Below are positions 16,469 through 25,030 of a stretch of DNA of 64,000 nt, in pieces (the first letter of the stretch is position 1; every line of letters begins with the position of its first letter). The stretch is from CAYRTV01 sp046483285 (GTDB lineage Bacteria; Acidobacteriota; Aminicenantia; Aminicenantales; Aminicenantaceae): contig JAWODN010000076.1 of assembly GCA_046483285.1 (NCBI GenBank), positions 1-64,000 of the forward strand. The letters run 5' to 3'. The translations under genes were made by a program, and so were the position numbers. The notes under the pieces are model-generated. The model saw only the letters and a program-made list of their open reading frames with translations. It was not told the DNA's origin and did no database searches.

Positions 16469-16774
16469 ATGAAACATGTATGGTCCAAAGTTTTTTTGGT
16501 GGCTCTGATGGCTGTATTATCAGCCGCTCTGATGACTTCCTGGACGGCTGCAGAAGAAACTTCAACCGGTAAAATCAATATCAACACCGCCGGCTCTGAA
16601 GAGCTTCAGCAGCTTCCCAGAATCGGCCCCAAAGTGGCGCAGCGAATCATCGACTACCGCGAAAAAAACGGGAAATTCAGCCGGATTGAAGATCTTATGA
16701 AAGTGCGCGGGATCGGAGAAAAAACATTTGAAAATTTGAAAGATCTTATCACGGTGGGGTCCGAATCCAAGTGA
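16469..16774 (+). CDS. Secreted helix-hairpin-helix (ComEA-like) protein
   Basis: A 101-residue protein. A signal peptide (hydrophobic 8-27, likely cleavage after WTAA) is followed by a ComEA-type domain: KININTAGSEELQQLPRIGP, then IGPKVAQRII and VRGIGEKTFENL, two HhH hairpins that bind DNA backbone. ComEA proteins hold incoming DNA in the periplasm during natural transformation. AGGAGG at 16459-16464 fixes ATG 16469. The sigma-54 promoter upstream suggests condition-dependent expression. It faces dprA, topA and xerC on the other strand. A role in DNA uptake is inferred. Confidence 0.85.
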   Translation: MKHVWSKVFLVALMAVLSAALMTSWTAAEETSTGKININTAGSEELQQLPRIGPKVAQRIIDYREKNGKFSRIEDLMKVRGIGEKTFENLKDLITVGSESK

Positions 16775-16806
16775 AGGAAGGGGGAGGAAACCCTCCCCCT
16801 TCCTTC
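16773..16806. terminator. 15-bp perfect stem-loop between convergent genes
   Basis: Arms 16773-16787 and 16792-16806 pair perfectly around a 4-nt loop; the first arm starts inside the HhH stop codon. Neither side has a T run, so it is more likely an RNA 3' end stabiliser or bidirectional barrier than a classic terminator. Confidence 0.5.
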
Positions 16807-16824
16807 CGGATTCGAGGTTTGGCC

Positions 16825-17709
16825 TCAGGAGCGGGGATGGCTTTTTTTGTAGACCTTCATCAGCTGTTTTAAATCCAGATGGGTGTATTTCTGGGTGGTG
16901 GAAAGACTTTCATGCCCCAAAAGCTCCTGAATCACCCGCAGATCGGCTCCACGGCTGAGAAGATGGGAAGCAAAGGAATGGCGCAGTGAATGAGGACTGA
17001 TCTTCCGCTTCACGGCTGTCCTCTGGAGATAAAAATGAACCATCCGCTGAATGGAACGCACACTTATCCTCTGCCCGCGGTGGTTTAAAAACAAAGCACC
17101 CTTGTCTATTTCCCCTTCATGTATCCGGCAGCGGACTTGAATGTACTCCCGCAGAATTTCCCCGGCTATTTTTCCAAAAGGAACAAGCCTTTCTTTTTTC
17201 CCTTTCCCCTTCACTCTTATCAACCGCTCCCCGGTGTGAATATCATCCAGATTCATTCCTGCCAGTTCGCTCACCCTCACTCCGGTGGCATACAGAAGCT
17301 CCATAATAGCCCGGTCCCGCACCCGCAAGGGATCCTTTCCGGCCGGGATGTCCAAAAAAACAACCGTTTCTTCTTCGGACAAAAATGAAGGGACATTTTT
17401 TTCCTGCTTTGGAGTGCTGACCGCTTTGGCCGGATTTTCATCCACCCATTTTTTTTGAAGACTGAACTGATAAAATGACCTGACTGCAGCCAGTTTCCGC
17501 GCAATGGTGGATTTCTTCAGGCGTTTCTGATAAAGCACCGCCAAAAATCCCCGAATGATGACATTATCGGCAGAATCATAAAAAAGATTCCGCTGCCGAA
17601 GGTAGGCCGAAAACTGAACAAGGTCCCTCCGGTAGTTTACCAGGGTGTGAAGGGAAGCGTTTTTTTCATAGCGGAGATAATCCAGGAAAGAATTCAATTG
17701 TTTTTCCAC
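16825..17709 (-). CDS. xerC: Tyrosine recombinase XerC
   Basis: A 294-residue site-specific recombinase. The N-terminal SAM-like core-binding domain spans 1-90. Catalytic residues are R145 (TGVRVSEL), a lysine in VKGKGKKER, H240 and R243 (PHSLRHSF), H266 (LLGHESLS) and nucleophile Y275 (QKYTHLD). Length and motifs match chromosomal XerC/XerD, which resolve chromosome dimers at dif; no dif site was recognised here. The GTG start follows GGGGAGG. Linkage to topA and dprA is the usual context for the housekeeping XerC rather than a phage integrase. Confidence 0.93.
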   Translation of the reverse strand: MEKQLNSFLDYLRYEKNASLHTLVNYRRDLVQFSAYLRQRNLFYDSADNVIIRGFLAVLYQKRLKKSTIARKLAAVRSFYQFSLQKKWVDENPAKAVSTPKQEKNVPSFLSEEETVVFLDIPAGKDPLRVRDRAIMELLYATGVRVSELAGMNLDDIHTGERLIRVKGKGKKERLVPFGKIAGEILREYIQVRCRIHEGEIDKGALFLNHRGQRISVRSIQRMVHFYLQRTAVKRKISPHSLRHSFASHLLSRGADLRVIQELLGHESLSTTQKYTHLDLKQLMKVYKKSHPRS

Positions 17710-17725
17710 AGCTTACCTCCCCAAA

Positions 17726-19999
17726 CTATCCGGATTGCCCCCCGGACCCAGAGTTTTTTTTGCCTTCCGGCCCGGTTTTAGAATCTTCTTTTTCCAGGGT
17801 TTGCCGGAAAGAACATTCATCATTGCTGCAGTAGAGAAAAGAAGCTTTTCCCGCCGGGCTTTTTTTCAACAAAAAATGTCTTCCGCATTCAGGGCAGGCT
17901 CTGGCAACCGGTTCGTCCCAGGATGCGAATTTGCATTTGGGATAACGGCTGCATCCGGTGAAAACTTTTCCTCTTCTGGTTTTCCTCTTGACTAATGTGC
18001 CTTCGCAGTCCGGACATTTGATTCCGGTTTCCTTGGTTTCTTTTTTGATATATTTGCATTGAGGATAATTGGAACAGGCCGCAAAGCTGCCATAACGGCC
18101 TTTCCGCATAACCAGCTGTGATCCGCATTTGGGACAGCTTTCATCCAAGGGTTTAACTTCTTTTTTCTCCAGACTTTCCTTATAATCGCATTCCGGATAT
18201 CCCCGGCAGGCTTTAAATTTCCCGTATCGTCCGGATTTGACCACCAGGGCCTTCCCGCACTTGGGGCATTTTTCTTCAGTGGGAATGCCTTGCTTTCTTA
18301 CCCCCTCTTTTTTTTCAGCCTCTTTTAGATCTTGATCCAGCAAAGCATTATATGATCTTAAATATTCTTGCCAGTCTGCTTTGCCTTCGCTGATCCGGTC
18401 AAGATTTTCTTCCAATTCGGCGGTAAATTTGACCTGGAGCAAATCCGGAAAATTTTCAACCAGATAGCCGTTGACGTATAATCCCACTTCGGTGGGGATA
18501 AAACGTCCTTTCTCACGCAAGACATACTCCCGGTCTTGGAGAGTGGCGATAATGGGAGCATACGTGCTGGGACGGCCGATCCCTTTGGACTCCAGCTCTT
18601 TCACCAGGCTTCCTTCGGTATAGCGGGGCGGCGGCTGGGTGAAATTTTGTTTGGTTTCCAATTCTTCCAGTTTGAGTTTTTCTCCTTTTTCTGCCGGGGG
18701 TAATATTTTATCCTTCTCATCCGAAGCCGGTGTCGAGCCTGAGTAAACAGCAAGAAAACCCGGGAATTTGATGACTTCTCCTTTCGCTGAGAACTGAAAA
18801 TCGCCGGCCCGTATATCGAACTCAGTGACTTCTATCCGGGCCGGGCTCATCTGAGAAGCCATAAACCTGTTCCAAATCAGAGTGTAAATCCTGAAAAGAT
18901 CCCGGCTGAGAAACGATTTGATTTTTTGGGGAGACAAATCCATGGATGTGGGCCTGATGGCTTCATGGGCATCCTGAGTTTTCTTCTTGCTTCTGTAACT
19001 GGGGGGGGATTTCGGTATATAATCCTTTCCATACCGGGAAGCGATATGATTCCGGGCGTTTTTTGCGGCTTCGCCGGATACCCGGAACGAATCGGTTCTC
19101 ATGTAAGTGATTAGCCCGACTAAACCCCGGTCTCCGATTTCAAGCCCTTCATATAATTTTTGAGCAAGAGTCATGGTCTTTTTGACCGAAAACCGGTTCA
19201 ATCGAAAGCTGTCCTGCTGAAGAGAGCTGGTGATGTGGGGAGGAGGAGGATTTCTTTTTTTCTGTTTGACCTTTAAATCGTGAAGGATAAAATCGGATTT
19301 TTTCAATTCGCTTTCGATCTTCCGTGCTGTTTTTTCATCCCCCATCTTTATCTTTTTGCCGCTTTCTTTTTCCAGCTTGGCGGTAAACGAAGGCGGCCGG
19401 GAAGCATGAAGCAAGGCGGCGATGGTCCAGTATTCTTGGCTTTTAAAATCCCGTATTTCCTTTTCCCGCTCACAGATCAAACGCAGCACCACGGACTGAA
19501 CCCGTCCGGCACTTAATCCCCGTCCGATCTTTTTCCAGAGTAAGGGACTTATCCGGTAACCCACTAACCGGTCCAGAATTCTTCTGGCCTGCTGAGCGTT
19601 GATTTTGTCTTCATCCAAACCATGCTTATGCTTGAACGCCGATTGAACCGCATCTTTAGTGATTTCATGAAAAAGAATCCGTTGTATATTGGAATTATAG
19701 TCTTTTAAAATTTCAGACAAGTGCCAGCAAATAGCCTCTCCTTCCCTGTCAGGATCAGCAGCCAGTAAAACAGAGTCGCTTTTCCGGGCCTCTTTCTGAA
19801 GCCCGGACACCAATTCTTTTCTTTTGGGAAGAATTTTGTACCGGGGGTGAAATCCATCGTTTATATCAACCCCCAGCGTTGATTTCGGCAAATCCCTGAT
19901 ATGGCCCATGGAGGCTCTGACCTCAAAATCAGGCCCCAAATACCTGTTTACCGTTTTTGCTTTTGCTGGAGATTCCACCACCACTAAGTTCTTTGCCAT
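17726..19999 (-). CDS. topA: DNA topoisomerase I
   Basis: A 757-residue type IA topoisomerase that relaxes negative supercoils. The N-terminal TOPRIM domain starts LVVVESPAKAKT and includes the metal-binding DPDREGEA. The active tyrosine lies in GLITYMRTDS. Four C-terminal zinc-ribbon modules of the CPxCG...C..YP.C type follow (from about residue 570), more than the three of E. coli. ATGATG offers two starts; the second (19999) is better spaced from AAGGA. It overlaps the dprA stop, so the genes are coupled. Confidence 0.96.
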   Translation of the reverse strand: MAKNLVVVESPAKAKTVNRYLGPDFEVRASMGHIRDLPKSTLGVDINDGFHPRYKILPKRKELVSGLQKEARKSDSVLLAADPDREGEAICWHLSEILKDYNSNIQRILFHEITKDAVQSAFKHKHGLDEDKINAQQARRILDRLVGYRISPLLWKKIGRGLSAGRVQSVVLRLICEREKEIRDFKSQEYWTIAALLHASRPPSFTAKLEKESGKKIKMGDEKTARKIESELKKSDFILHDLKVKQKKRNPPPPHITSSLQQDSFRLNRFSVKKTMTLAQKLYEGLEIGDRGLVGLITYMRTDSFRVSGEAAKNARNHIASRYGKDYIPKSPPSYRSKKKTQDAHEAIRPTSMDLSPQKIKSFLSRDLFRIYTLIWNRFMASQMSPARIEVTEFDIRAGDFQFSAKGEVIKFPGFLAVYSGSTPASDEKDKILPPAEKGEKLKLEELETKQNFTQPPPRYTEGSLVKELESKGIGRPSTYAPIIATLQDREYVLREKGRFIPTEVGLYVNGYLVENFPDLLQVKFTAELEENLDRISEGKADWQEYLRSYNALLDQDLKEAEKKEGVRKQGIPTEEKCPKCGKALVVKSGRYGKFKACRGYPECDYKESLEKKEVKPLDESCPKCGSQLVMRKGRYGSFAACSNYPQCKYIKKETKETGIKCPDCEGTLVKRKTRRGKVFTGCSRYPKCKFASWDEPVARACPECGRHFLLKKSPAGKASFLYCSNDECSFRQTLEKEDSKTGPEGKKNSGSGGQSG

Positions 20000-21105
20000 C
20001 ATGCGTTCCTTTGAAAATATTTTCCCGGATATTGACTGACTATCCCCCGCAGCTCCAGGCTTAAAAGCAAAGAAAGCAGCTTGGATGATTCCATGCTGGT
20101 TTTAGCCGCAATCTCATCAATATGGGTGACATCATCCAAAGCGAGCGCGCTTAAAAGAGCCTGTTCATCCGGACTCAAAGAAGGGATGCCCTGGCCGGAG
20201 CGGGGTTTATACCGAAACACTTTTTTCTTCACCTCGGGGGGGAGCTCTTCAGCAACATCTTCCCAATCCGAAACCAGCTTGGCCCCGTTTTTGATGAGCC
20301 AGTTGCTGCCCCAGCTGTTCGCGGAAGTGATGTTGCCGGGAACCGCCATGACTTCCCGGTTTTGTTCAAGAGCCAGACGGGCCGAAATCAAGGAGCCGCT
20401 TTTTTGGGCCGCTTCAATCACCACCACAGCCAATGACAAACCGCTGATCAGACGATTCCGCAGGGGGAAATGAAATCCCAGAGGAGCCGCATGAAAGGAA
20501 AATTCTGTGATCACGGCTCCATCTTCCTTTATTTTATTGAACAATTTCATATTCTCACGCGGGTAAATGTTTCCCAACCCGGATCCCAACACAGCCACAG
20601 TGCGGCCTTTTTCCAATGCGCCCCAATGCGCCAGAGAATCAATGCCCCGGGCCATCCCGCTTACGATCACCAGGCCCTTCTCCGCCAGATCCCGGGCCAG
20701 TTTTTTCACCACACCCCGCCCGTAAGGAGACGGTTTCCTCGATCCGACTAAAGAGACGGATGGCTCCTCCAGCACATGTCTTCTCCCGGCTCCGTAAAGA
20801 ACACAGGGAGGGTCGTAAATCTCCCTCAAATATGCCGGATAATCAGAATCCGCAATAGTTAATATGAAATAATCATTTGCGAGCGCACTGTCAAGTTCTT
20901 TTTTCGCTTTTTCAAGATTACCCGGAGAGCGAAGCTCTAAAACGGACTCTTCCTCAAGTCCCCATCCGCTGATTTGCTTGACCGGCAGATCAAACAGCTC
21001 TTCGATTCGATCGATATTATTAATGACCCGGCGGCTTGACACCAAGTCATCCGCAAATATGCGGTTGAAGGCTATCCAATGGATTAAGCTTTCCCGTTGC
21101 GTCAC
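19999..21105 (-). CDS. dprA: DNA processing protein DprA
   Basis: A 368-residue protein that loads RecA on incoming single-stranded DNA during transformation. The Rossmann-like core has GSRKPSPYG, VSGMARGIDSLAH, VLGSGLGNIYP and the FPLRNRLISGLS segment. A winged-helix DprA C-terminal domain follows (about 305-365). I take GTG 21105 as start because it overlaps the UspA stop as GTGA; a TTG nine bases upstream is the alternative. Together with the ComEA-like gene on the other strand it hints at natural competence, though DprA is also widespread in non-competent species. Confidence 0.93.
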   Translation of the reverse strand: MTQRESLIHWIAFNRIFADDLVSSRRVINNIDRIEELFDLPVKQISGWGLEEESVLELRSPGNLEKAKKELDSALANDYFILTIADSDYPAYLREIYDPPCVLYGAGRRHVLEEPSVSLVGSRKPSPYGRGVVKKLARDLAEKGLVIVSGMARGIDSLAHWGALEKGRTVAVLGSGLGNIYPRENMKLFNKIKEDGAVITEFSFHAAPLGFHFPLRNRLISGLSLAVVVIEAAQKSGSLISARLALEQNREVMAVPGNITSANSWGSNWLIKNGAKLVSDWEDVAEELPPEVKKKVFRYKPRSGQGIPSLSPDEQALLSALALDDVTHIDEIAAKTSMESSKLLSLLLSLELRGIVSQYPGKYFQRNA

Positions 21106-21974
21106 TCTTTGCAAAAGCGGGAAGGAATGGCGAATACCGGAAATTGGCTAAGGGAAATGACCTTTTCCGTGGTGCTTCCCAGAAAAAACCGCTCCAGTTT
21201 TCTAGGTCCGCAGGTTGAAATCACCACCAGATCAAAGCTGTGACGTTGAACATAATCCACAATTCCGTCCGCAGCGGTTATGGACCTGGTCACATATTCG
21301 GAAACCCGCACCTTTTCCTTCCTGTCCTTTCTTTTTTTAAGCTTCTCCTGCAGCGATGCCATCATTTTCTCCAAAGTGTCTTCAGAAAACTGATAATCGT
21401 GCAGTTCCATGACATGCAGCAGATTCAATTCCGCTCCCAATCCTTCTGCAAGTTCGAAGGCGTAATCCCTTTCCACCTCTTCATGCTCCGAGAAATCCGT
21501 GGGAACCAGAATCTTCTTTATGTCGTGCTTCGGGGATTTTTTCTTGGTGATCAGCATGGGAACCGGAGAGCTTCTGAGAACCCTGGTGGTGACGCTGCCG
21601 ATAAATAATTTTTCCAAGGCGGACATTCCATGTTTCCCCAAAACGATCAAATCAACATTTTCTTCTTCCGCGGTTTCAACAATTTTTTCATAGGGCTTGC
21701 CTTCTTTAACTATAGACGTAAAAGACAGATTTTTTTTCTCTCTTATTTTCTCAAATTCTTGTTCAGCGGTCTGTTTGATTTCGCCCACCCTGCGGACCAG
21801 ATCTCCTTTCACGGACATGGCCGTATTATACAGAGCCTGAGAAAAATCCGGCACCACATGCAAGGCCAGTAAATCCGCATTAAAAGCACGGGCAAACATA
21901 TCCGCGTAATACAGGGCTTCCCCGGCTTCTTCCGAAAAATCTGTCGCCCATAAAATCTTTTTAAGAAAAGGCAT
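21102..21974 (-). CDS. Tandem universal stress protein (UspA x2)
   Basis: A 290-residue protein of two UspA domains (about 1-145 and 150-290). Each has the start KILWATDFS / KILVPTDFS; the first has a GKHGMSALEKLFIGSVTTRVL ATP-type G-x2-G segment, and the second a similar but weaker CGPRKLERFFLGSTTEKV segment. Such proteins bind ATP or other nucleotides and respond to stress or growth arrest. GGAGG 8 bases before ATG 21974 sets the start. First gene of a four-gene run (usp-dprA-topA-xerC) likely read from the promoter-like sequence in the adjacent repeat. Confidence 0.88.
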   Translation of the reverse strand: MPFLKKILWATDFSEEAGEALYYADMFARAFNADLLALHVVPDFSQALYNTAMSVKGDLVRRVGEIKQTAEQEFEKIREKKNLSFTSIVKEGKPYEKIVETAEEENVDLIVLGKHGMSALEKLFIGSVTTRVLRSSPVPMLITKKKSPKHDIKKILVPTDFSEHEEVERDYAFELAEGLGAELNLLHVMELHDYQFSEDTLEKMMASLQEKLKKRKDRKEKVRVSEYVTRSITAADGIVDYVQRHSFDLVVISTCGPRKLERFFLGSTTEKVISLSQFPVFAIPSRFCKE

Positions 21975-22005
21975 TTCTTTCTCCTCCATGTTTCAGTCTG
22001 ACCTA

Positions 22006-22035
22006 TACATAAAAAAATGGCGATGGTCTTGTCAA
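22006..22035 (-). promoter_or_regulatory. Outward promoter in repeat copy C
   Basis: On the minus strand TTGACA (22030-22035, perfect consensus), 18-base spacer, TATGTA (22006-22011). It reads toward UspA, whose ATG is about 32 bases past the -10. Confidence 0.55.
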
Positions 22036-22151
22036 TCTTTTGTTAACCGCGATATTCATCCTTTCTATAATAAACACAAGCGTCACGTCTTTCTTTGCTG
22101 GTATTTCACTTATAATCGCCATTTTTTTACCCTTCGGGAGACATGCCACTT

Positions 22152-22320
22152 TGTCATGGCGAGGCTTGCGCCAGCAAGCCGTGGCAATCCCTTTCTGCCG
22201 CTTTGTCATGGCGAGCGGCCGAAGGCCGCGTGGCCATCCCTTTCTGCCTCGTGAAAGCGGAACCCACCGCCCAGACGAGGCAGTCAGGGATCCCTCGGTG
22301 CTTCGCACCGCGGGATGACA
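22152..22320. repeat. Dispersed inverted repeat with core 'gcgaggcttgcgcc'
   Basis: Related to 10384-10503 but with an extra internal unit ('gcgagcggccgaaggccgcg'). It ends in 'cgggatgaca'. It lies inside element copy C. Confidence 0.6.
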
Positions 22321-22499
22321 ATGAATTATCGAATTGTCGTCATCTGCGGCAATCCCGGCCCGTGAATAAGCCAGGATTGAAGGCTAAATCTTCAAGGTCG
22401 CTTCAGCCACACCTGAATTCCATAAAGCCGTATTAACCTCATTCCGCTAATTAATCATAGCTCAAGTGAAATCCATATTCAAAGTCCTCGCCAGTCGCG

Positions 22500-22620
22500 G
22501 CACGGCTGGGAGGGGGCCCCCGCCCGCAGGCAGCGAGGACGGGGGAGGAAGCCGTGCCCGCTCAGCCTTCATATGGGCCGGCTTATCCATCATCCCGCCC
22601 CCATGGCCGCAGTTCAAAAG
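22500..22620. repeat. Dispersed repeat with core 'ccatgggggcggg', orientation 1
   Basis: The segment 22553-22605 is nearly identical to the reverse complement of about 37510-37570. After it, 'ggccgcagttcaaaag' matches the end of the 37503-37672 copy. Confidence 0.6.
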
Positions 22621-22649
22621 TGACACTCATCGTTTGTGTTGTATTATAC

Positions 22650-22672
22650 ACATGATGAACTCATAAAAAAAT
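22650..22672. repeat. Fragment of element border
   Basis: 'acacatgatgaactcataaaaaaatgg' type border (22650-22672) without the rest of the element; relatives at 10588 and 23028. Confidence 0.45.
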
Positions 22673-22701
22673 GGGACTCGCGGGCCGCTCATCATTCAAG
22701 T

Positions 22702-22790
22702 TAGAAAATGACAAGTCATTGTCATCCTGAGGAGCGCAGCAACGTAAGGATCTTGTGCTGCTTCGCCGGATCGAGAATGTCAGTGTCTTC
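22702..22790. repeat. Dispersed hairpin repeat ('tcatcctgag' type)
   Basis: Relative of 10240-10300, with 'gtcatcctgaggagcgcagc' and then 'aaggatctt' spaced as in known REP-like elements. Confidence 0.5.
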
Positions 22791-22949
22791 ATATAAGAAC
22801 CGTCACCTCCCTGGTAACAATGGCACAGCAAGCCGGCTAAAAAGACCGAATAGACTGAGAAGACTTAGATAGACCCAGATGGACCAGATAGACTAAACAA
22901 ACGCAACAAACGCAATGAACGCAATAAACGCGACCGCAGCGGGCATAGC

Positions 22950-23050
22950 GAGGCACTCTAAGACTCCCGTCGCTCCGCTCCGGGAATGACATGGGGATCA
23001 TTGTCATCATTCGTGGTGTGCTTACACACATGATGAATTCATAAAAAAAA
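22950..23050. repeat. Dispersed repeat with core 'cactctaaga' plus element border
   Basis: Starts 'aggcactctaagactcccg' as at 10334 and runs into 'cacatgatgaattcataaaa' at about 23026-23046, the border type seen at 10590. It stops just short of the nupC stop codon. Confidence 0.5.
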
Positions 23051-23066
23051 TGAGGTTTGTCATCCG

Positions 23067-24377
23067 TCATCCCGTGAAAAGAATGGTTCCGGACGAGGTG
23101 AAAACCCCGGCAACCGCCCCGGTAACCAAGCAGGCTAAGGTCGCGGCCAGAAGCGCACGCAGCCCCAGGCGGGAAAGGTCGCGGGTTCTTTCCGGAGCCA
23201 ACGCTCCCACTCCTCCTATAAAAATAGCCAGGGAGGCGACATGAGCGAACCCGCACAAGGCATAGGAAGCGATGACAGCCGAGCGGGGATGCTCCAGCTC
23301 TCCTGCCGCCAAATAATCCGCCAGATGCTGATAGGCGACCACTTCAGTCGCCACCGTGCGCTCTCCCAGCAACCGGGCGATTTCAAGGGCGTCCGAAGGA
23401 GGGACCCCCAGTATCAGGGCAAAGGGATAAAAGACATATCCCAATATAGCCTGGATAGACCAGGAGAAGCGGATCCCCAAAATCTGATTCAAATATCCGC
23501 CCATCCATCCCAAAATTAAATCCAGCAAAGCCAAAAGCCCTAAAAAGGCGATAAGAAGGGAGATAATCCCACCCAAAAGCCGAAGTCCGCTGTTCGCTCC
23601 GCTTATTATGGCGGCGATAAGGTTGTCCTCTCTCTCATAGTGAGGCTTGACATCCAATCCCAGGGTTTTGGGGGTCCCGCTTTCCGGGACGATAAGCTTG
23701 GACATCATGACCGCGGCGGGAGCGGAAAGCAGGGAAGCGGACACCAAATGGCCGGCTATGGTGGGAAGCTGCCCCTGCAGCTGCATGACATATAAGGCCA
23801 GCACGGTTGAAGCGATCGTCCCCATTCCCGCGGCCAGCACAGTGGTCAATTCAGACCGGGTCATGTGCTTGAGATGAGGTTTTACCACCAGAGCGGATTC
23901 CACGCCTACGAATATATTGCTGGAGGCGCTGAGCGATTCCGCTCCGCTGATGCGCATCAATCGGGTGAACACATATGAAAATCCGCGGATGATTCGCGGC
24001 ATGATTTTCAAATGATACAATGCCGACACCAGGGCGGCAAAAAAAATGACCGTCGGCAGCGCTTGAAACGCTAAAAAATAACCCAAGGACGTTTCTCCGG
24101 CTTCATTGGTGGTGCCGGGAGGAAGCGCCAAGCGCCCAAATATAAACTTCGTTCCGGCCGTGGCGCTGTCCAGGACCTGGACCACCATCCGGTTGACAAA
24201 CAAAAAAAACTTGGCTCCAGCCGGGATAATGAAAATGAAAAGCGCTAAGGCAAGCTGCAGCGTGATTCCCCAGAAAACGACCCGCCAATTGACATTTTTC
24301 CGGTCAGAGGAACACAGCCAGGCGAAGCCGGCGATAACCAAGATTCCCAAAAAGCTGATAACATTGTAAATGCTCAC
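23067..24377 (-). CDS. Concentrative nucleoside transporter (NupC family)
   Basis: A 436-residue CNT-family symporter for nucleosides, driven by H+ or Na+. Hydrophobic segments fill the protein. The family core is recognisable in LGYFLAFQALPTVIFFAALV, SNIFVGVESALVVKPHL, the Gly-rich VLAAGMGTIASTVLALY and the C-terminal ALCGFAHVASLAIFIGG. Start GTG 24377 overlaps the yggU stop (GTGA). Last gene of the minus-strand group starting at 26497. A purine or pyrimidine preference cannot be read off. Confidence 0.9.
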   Translation of the reverse strand: MSIYNVISFLGILVIAGFAWLCSSDRKNVNWRVVFWGITLQLALALFIFIIPAGAKFFLFVNRMVVQVLDSATAGTKFIFGRLALPPGTTNEAGETSLGYFLAFQALPTVIFFAALVSALYHLKIMPRIIRGFSYVFTRLMRISGAESLSASSNIFVGVESALVVKPHLKHMTRSELTTVLAAGMGTIASTVLALYVMQLQGQLPTIAGHLVSASLLSAPAAVMMSKLIVPESGTPKTLGLDVKPHYEREDNLIAAIISGANSGLRLLGGIISLLIAFLGLLALLDLILGWMGGYLNQILGIRFSWSIQAILGYVFYPFALILGVPPSDALEIARLLGERTVATEVVAYQHLADYLAAGELEHPRSAVIASYALCGFAHVASLAIFIGGVGALAPERTRDLSRLGLRALLAATLACLVTGAVAGVFTSSGTILFTG

Positions 24378-24625
24378 GAGATATCCTTTATCGTCCGGCG
24401 GATTCCATCCGGAATCTCAATCTGCTTTTGGTTCGATTTGTGTCCCCGCACAATCCTGATCCAGGAAGACGGGCATTGAAAATAATCCGCCATAGCGTTG
24501 ATCACATCCTGATTGGCTTTTCCCTTTTCCGGCGGAGAGGAAACTTTAACCTTGTACGCTCCGGGACCGGTTTTTTCTATCCCGGGCTTCCGGGCGCGGG
24601 TCTGAACCTTGACCTGTATACGCAT
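24374..24625 (-). CDS. YggU/DUF167 family protein
   Basis: An 83-residue small alpha/beta protein of the UPF0235 family. The conserved PPEKGKANQDVI segment is near residue 31 and GHKSNQKQIEI near 61. Its molecular role is unknown. It commonly follows yggT, as here (72 bp downstream). Overlaps nupC by 4 bp. Confidence 0.88.
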   Translation of the reverse strand: MRIQVKVQTRARKPGIEKTGPGAYKVKVSSPPEKGKANQDVINAMADYFQCPSSWIRIVRGHKSNQKQIEIPDGIRRTIKDIS

Positions 24626-24697
24626 TCGATGTCTCAGCTAAATTCGCGGTGTGCTGGCGATGACCGGCAGCCGCTTGGGGCCCGCTCACTATCAAAC

Positions 24698-25024
24698 TCA
24701 GAAAGAATAGGCGCCGTGCTGGTGCAGAATCTGCTGGGCATAGAGAGACATGGACTTCACCAGAAATGAATCGATAAACAGAATCAAAATGAACGCTAAA
24801 ATAGGCGTTATATCCAGTCCCCCGAATTTATAAGGCGGCACCAGCCTTCTCAGCGGAGCCAGCACCGGCTCAGTCAGGTGGAAAAGAACCACCTTCACCT
24901 GGTAAAGAGAAGGGACATGAATCCAGGAAAGGACGGCCCGGATCACCAGGATCCAGATATATATCATCAAAATGACATGCAGAATCGAAGCCACCGCGTA
25001 TAAAAAGTTAGCCAATAGTATCAT
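24698..25024 (-). CDS. YggT family membrane protein
   Basis: A 108-residue protein with two YggT hydrophobic blocks: ILHVILMIYIWILVIRAVLSW and, after a TEPVLAPLRRLVPP loop, LDITPILAFILILFIDSFL. The family is linked to cell-division or osmotic functions (CcmB/Ycf19-like) but is poorly defined. RBS is weak. It starts 6 bp after the DUF1573 gene, so co-translation is likely. Confidence 0.88.
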   Translation of the reverse strand: MILLANFLYAVASILHVILMIYIWILVIRAVLSWIHVPSLYQVKVVLFHLTEPVLAPLRRLVPPYKFGGLDITPILAFILILFIDSFLVKSMSLYAQQILHQHGAYSF

Positions 25025-25030
25025 AATGAT

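Larger units (their letters stand above)
21997..22375 (-). mobile_element. MITE-like element, copy C (379 bp, interrupted)
   Basis: The left end (21997-22010) and right end (22362-22375) are degenerate inverted repeats (9 of 14). The AT-rich half resembles copy A base for base over long stretches. The GC-rich half is largely replaced by the 'gcgaggcttgcgcc' repeat (22152-22320), so one repeat has inserted into or recombined with another. Confidence 0.65.
21975..23066. other. Repeat-rich intergenic region (about 1.1 kb)
   Basis: No credible protein gene is present. It contains one long inverted-repeat element with an internal insertion, a copy of the 'ccatgggggcggg' repeat, REP-like hairpins, runs of 'agatagac' type sequence and two element fragments. 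Open frames here are repeat translations with no ribosome binding sites. Confidence 0.8.

Noticed and set aside
22040..22436. Overlapping frames of 90-100 codons
   Set aside because: All are translations of the repeat cluster; the same peptides recur wherever the repeats do.
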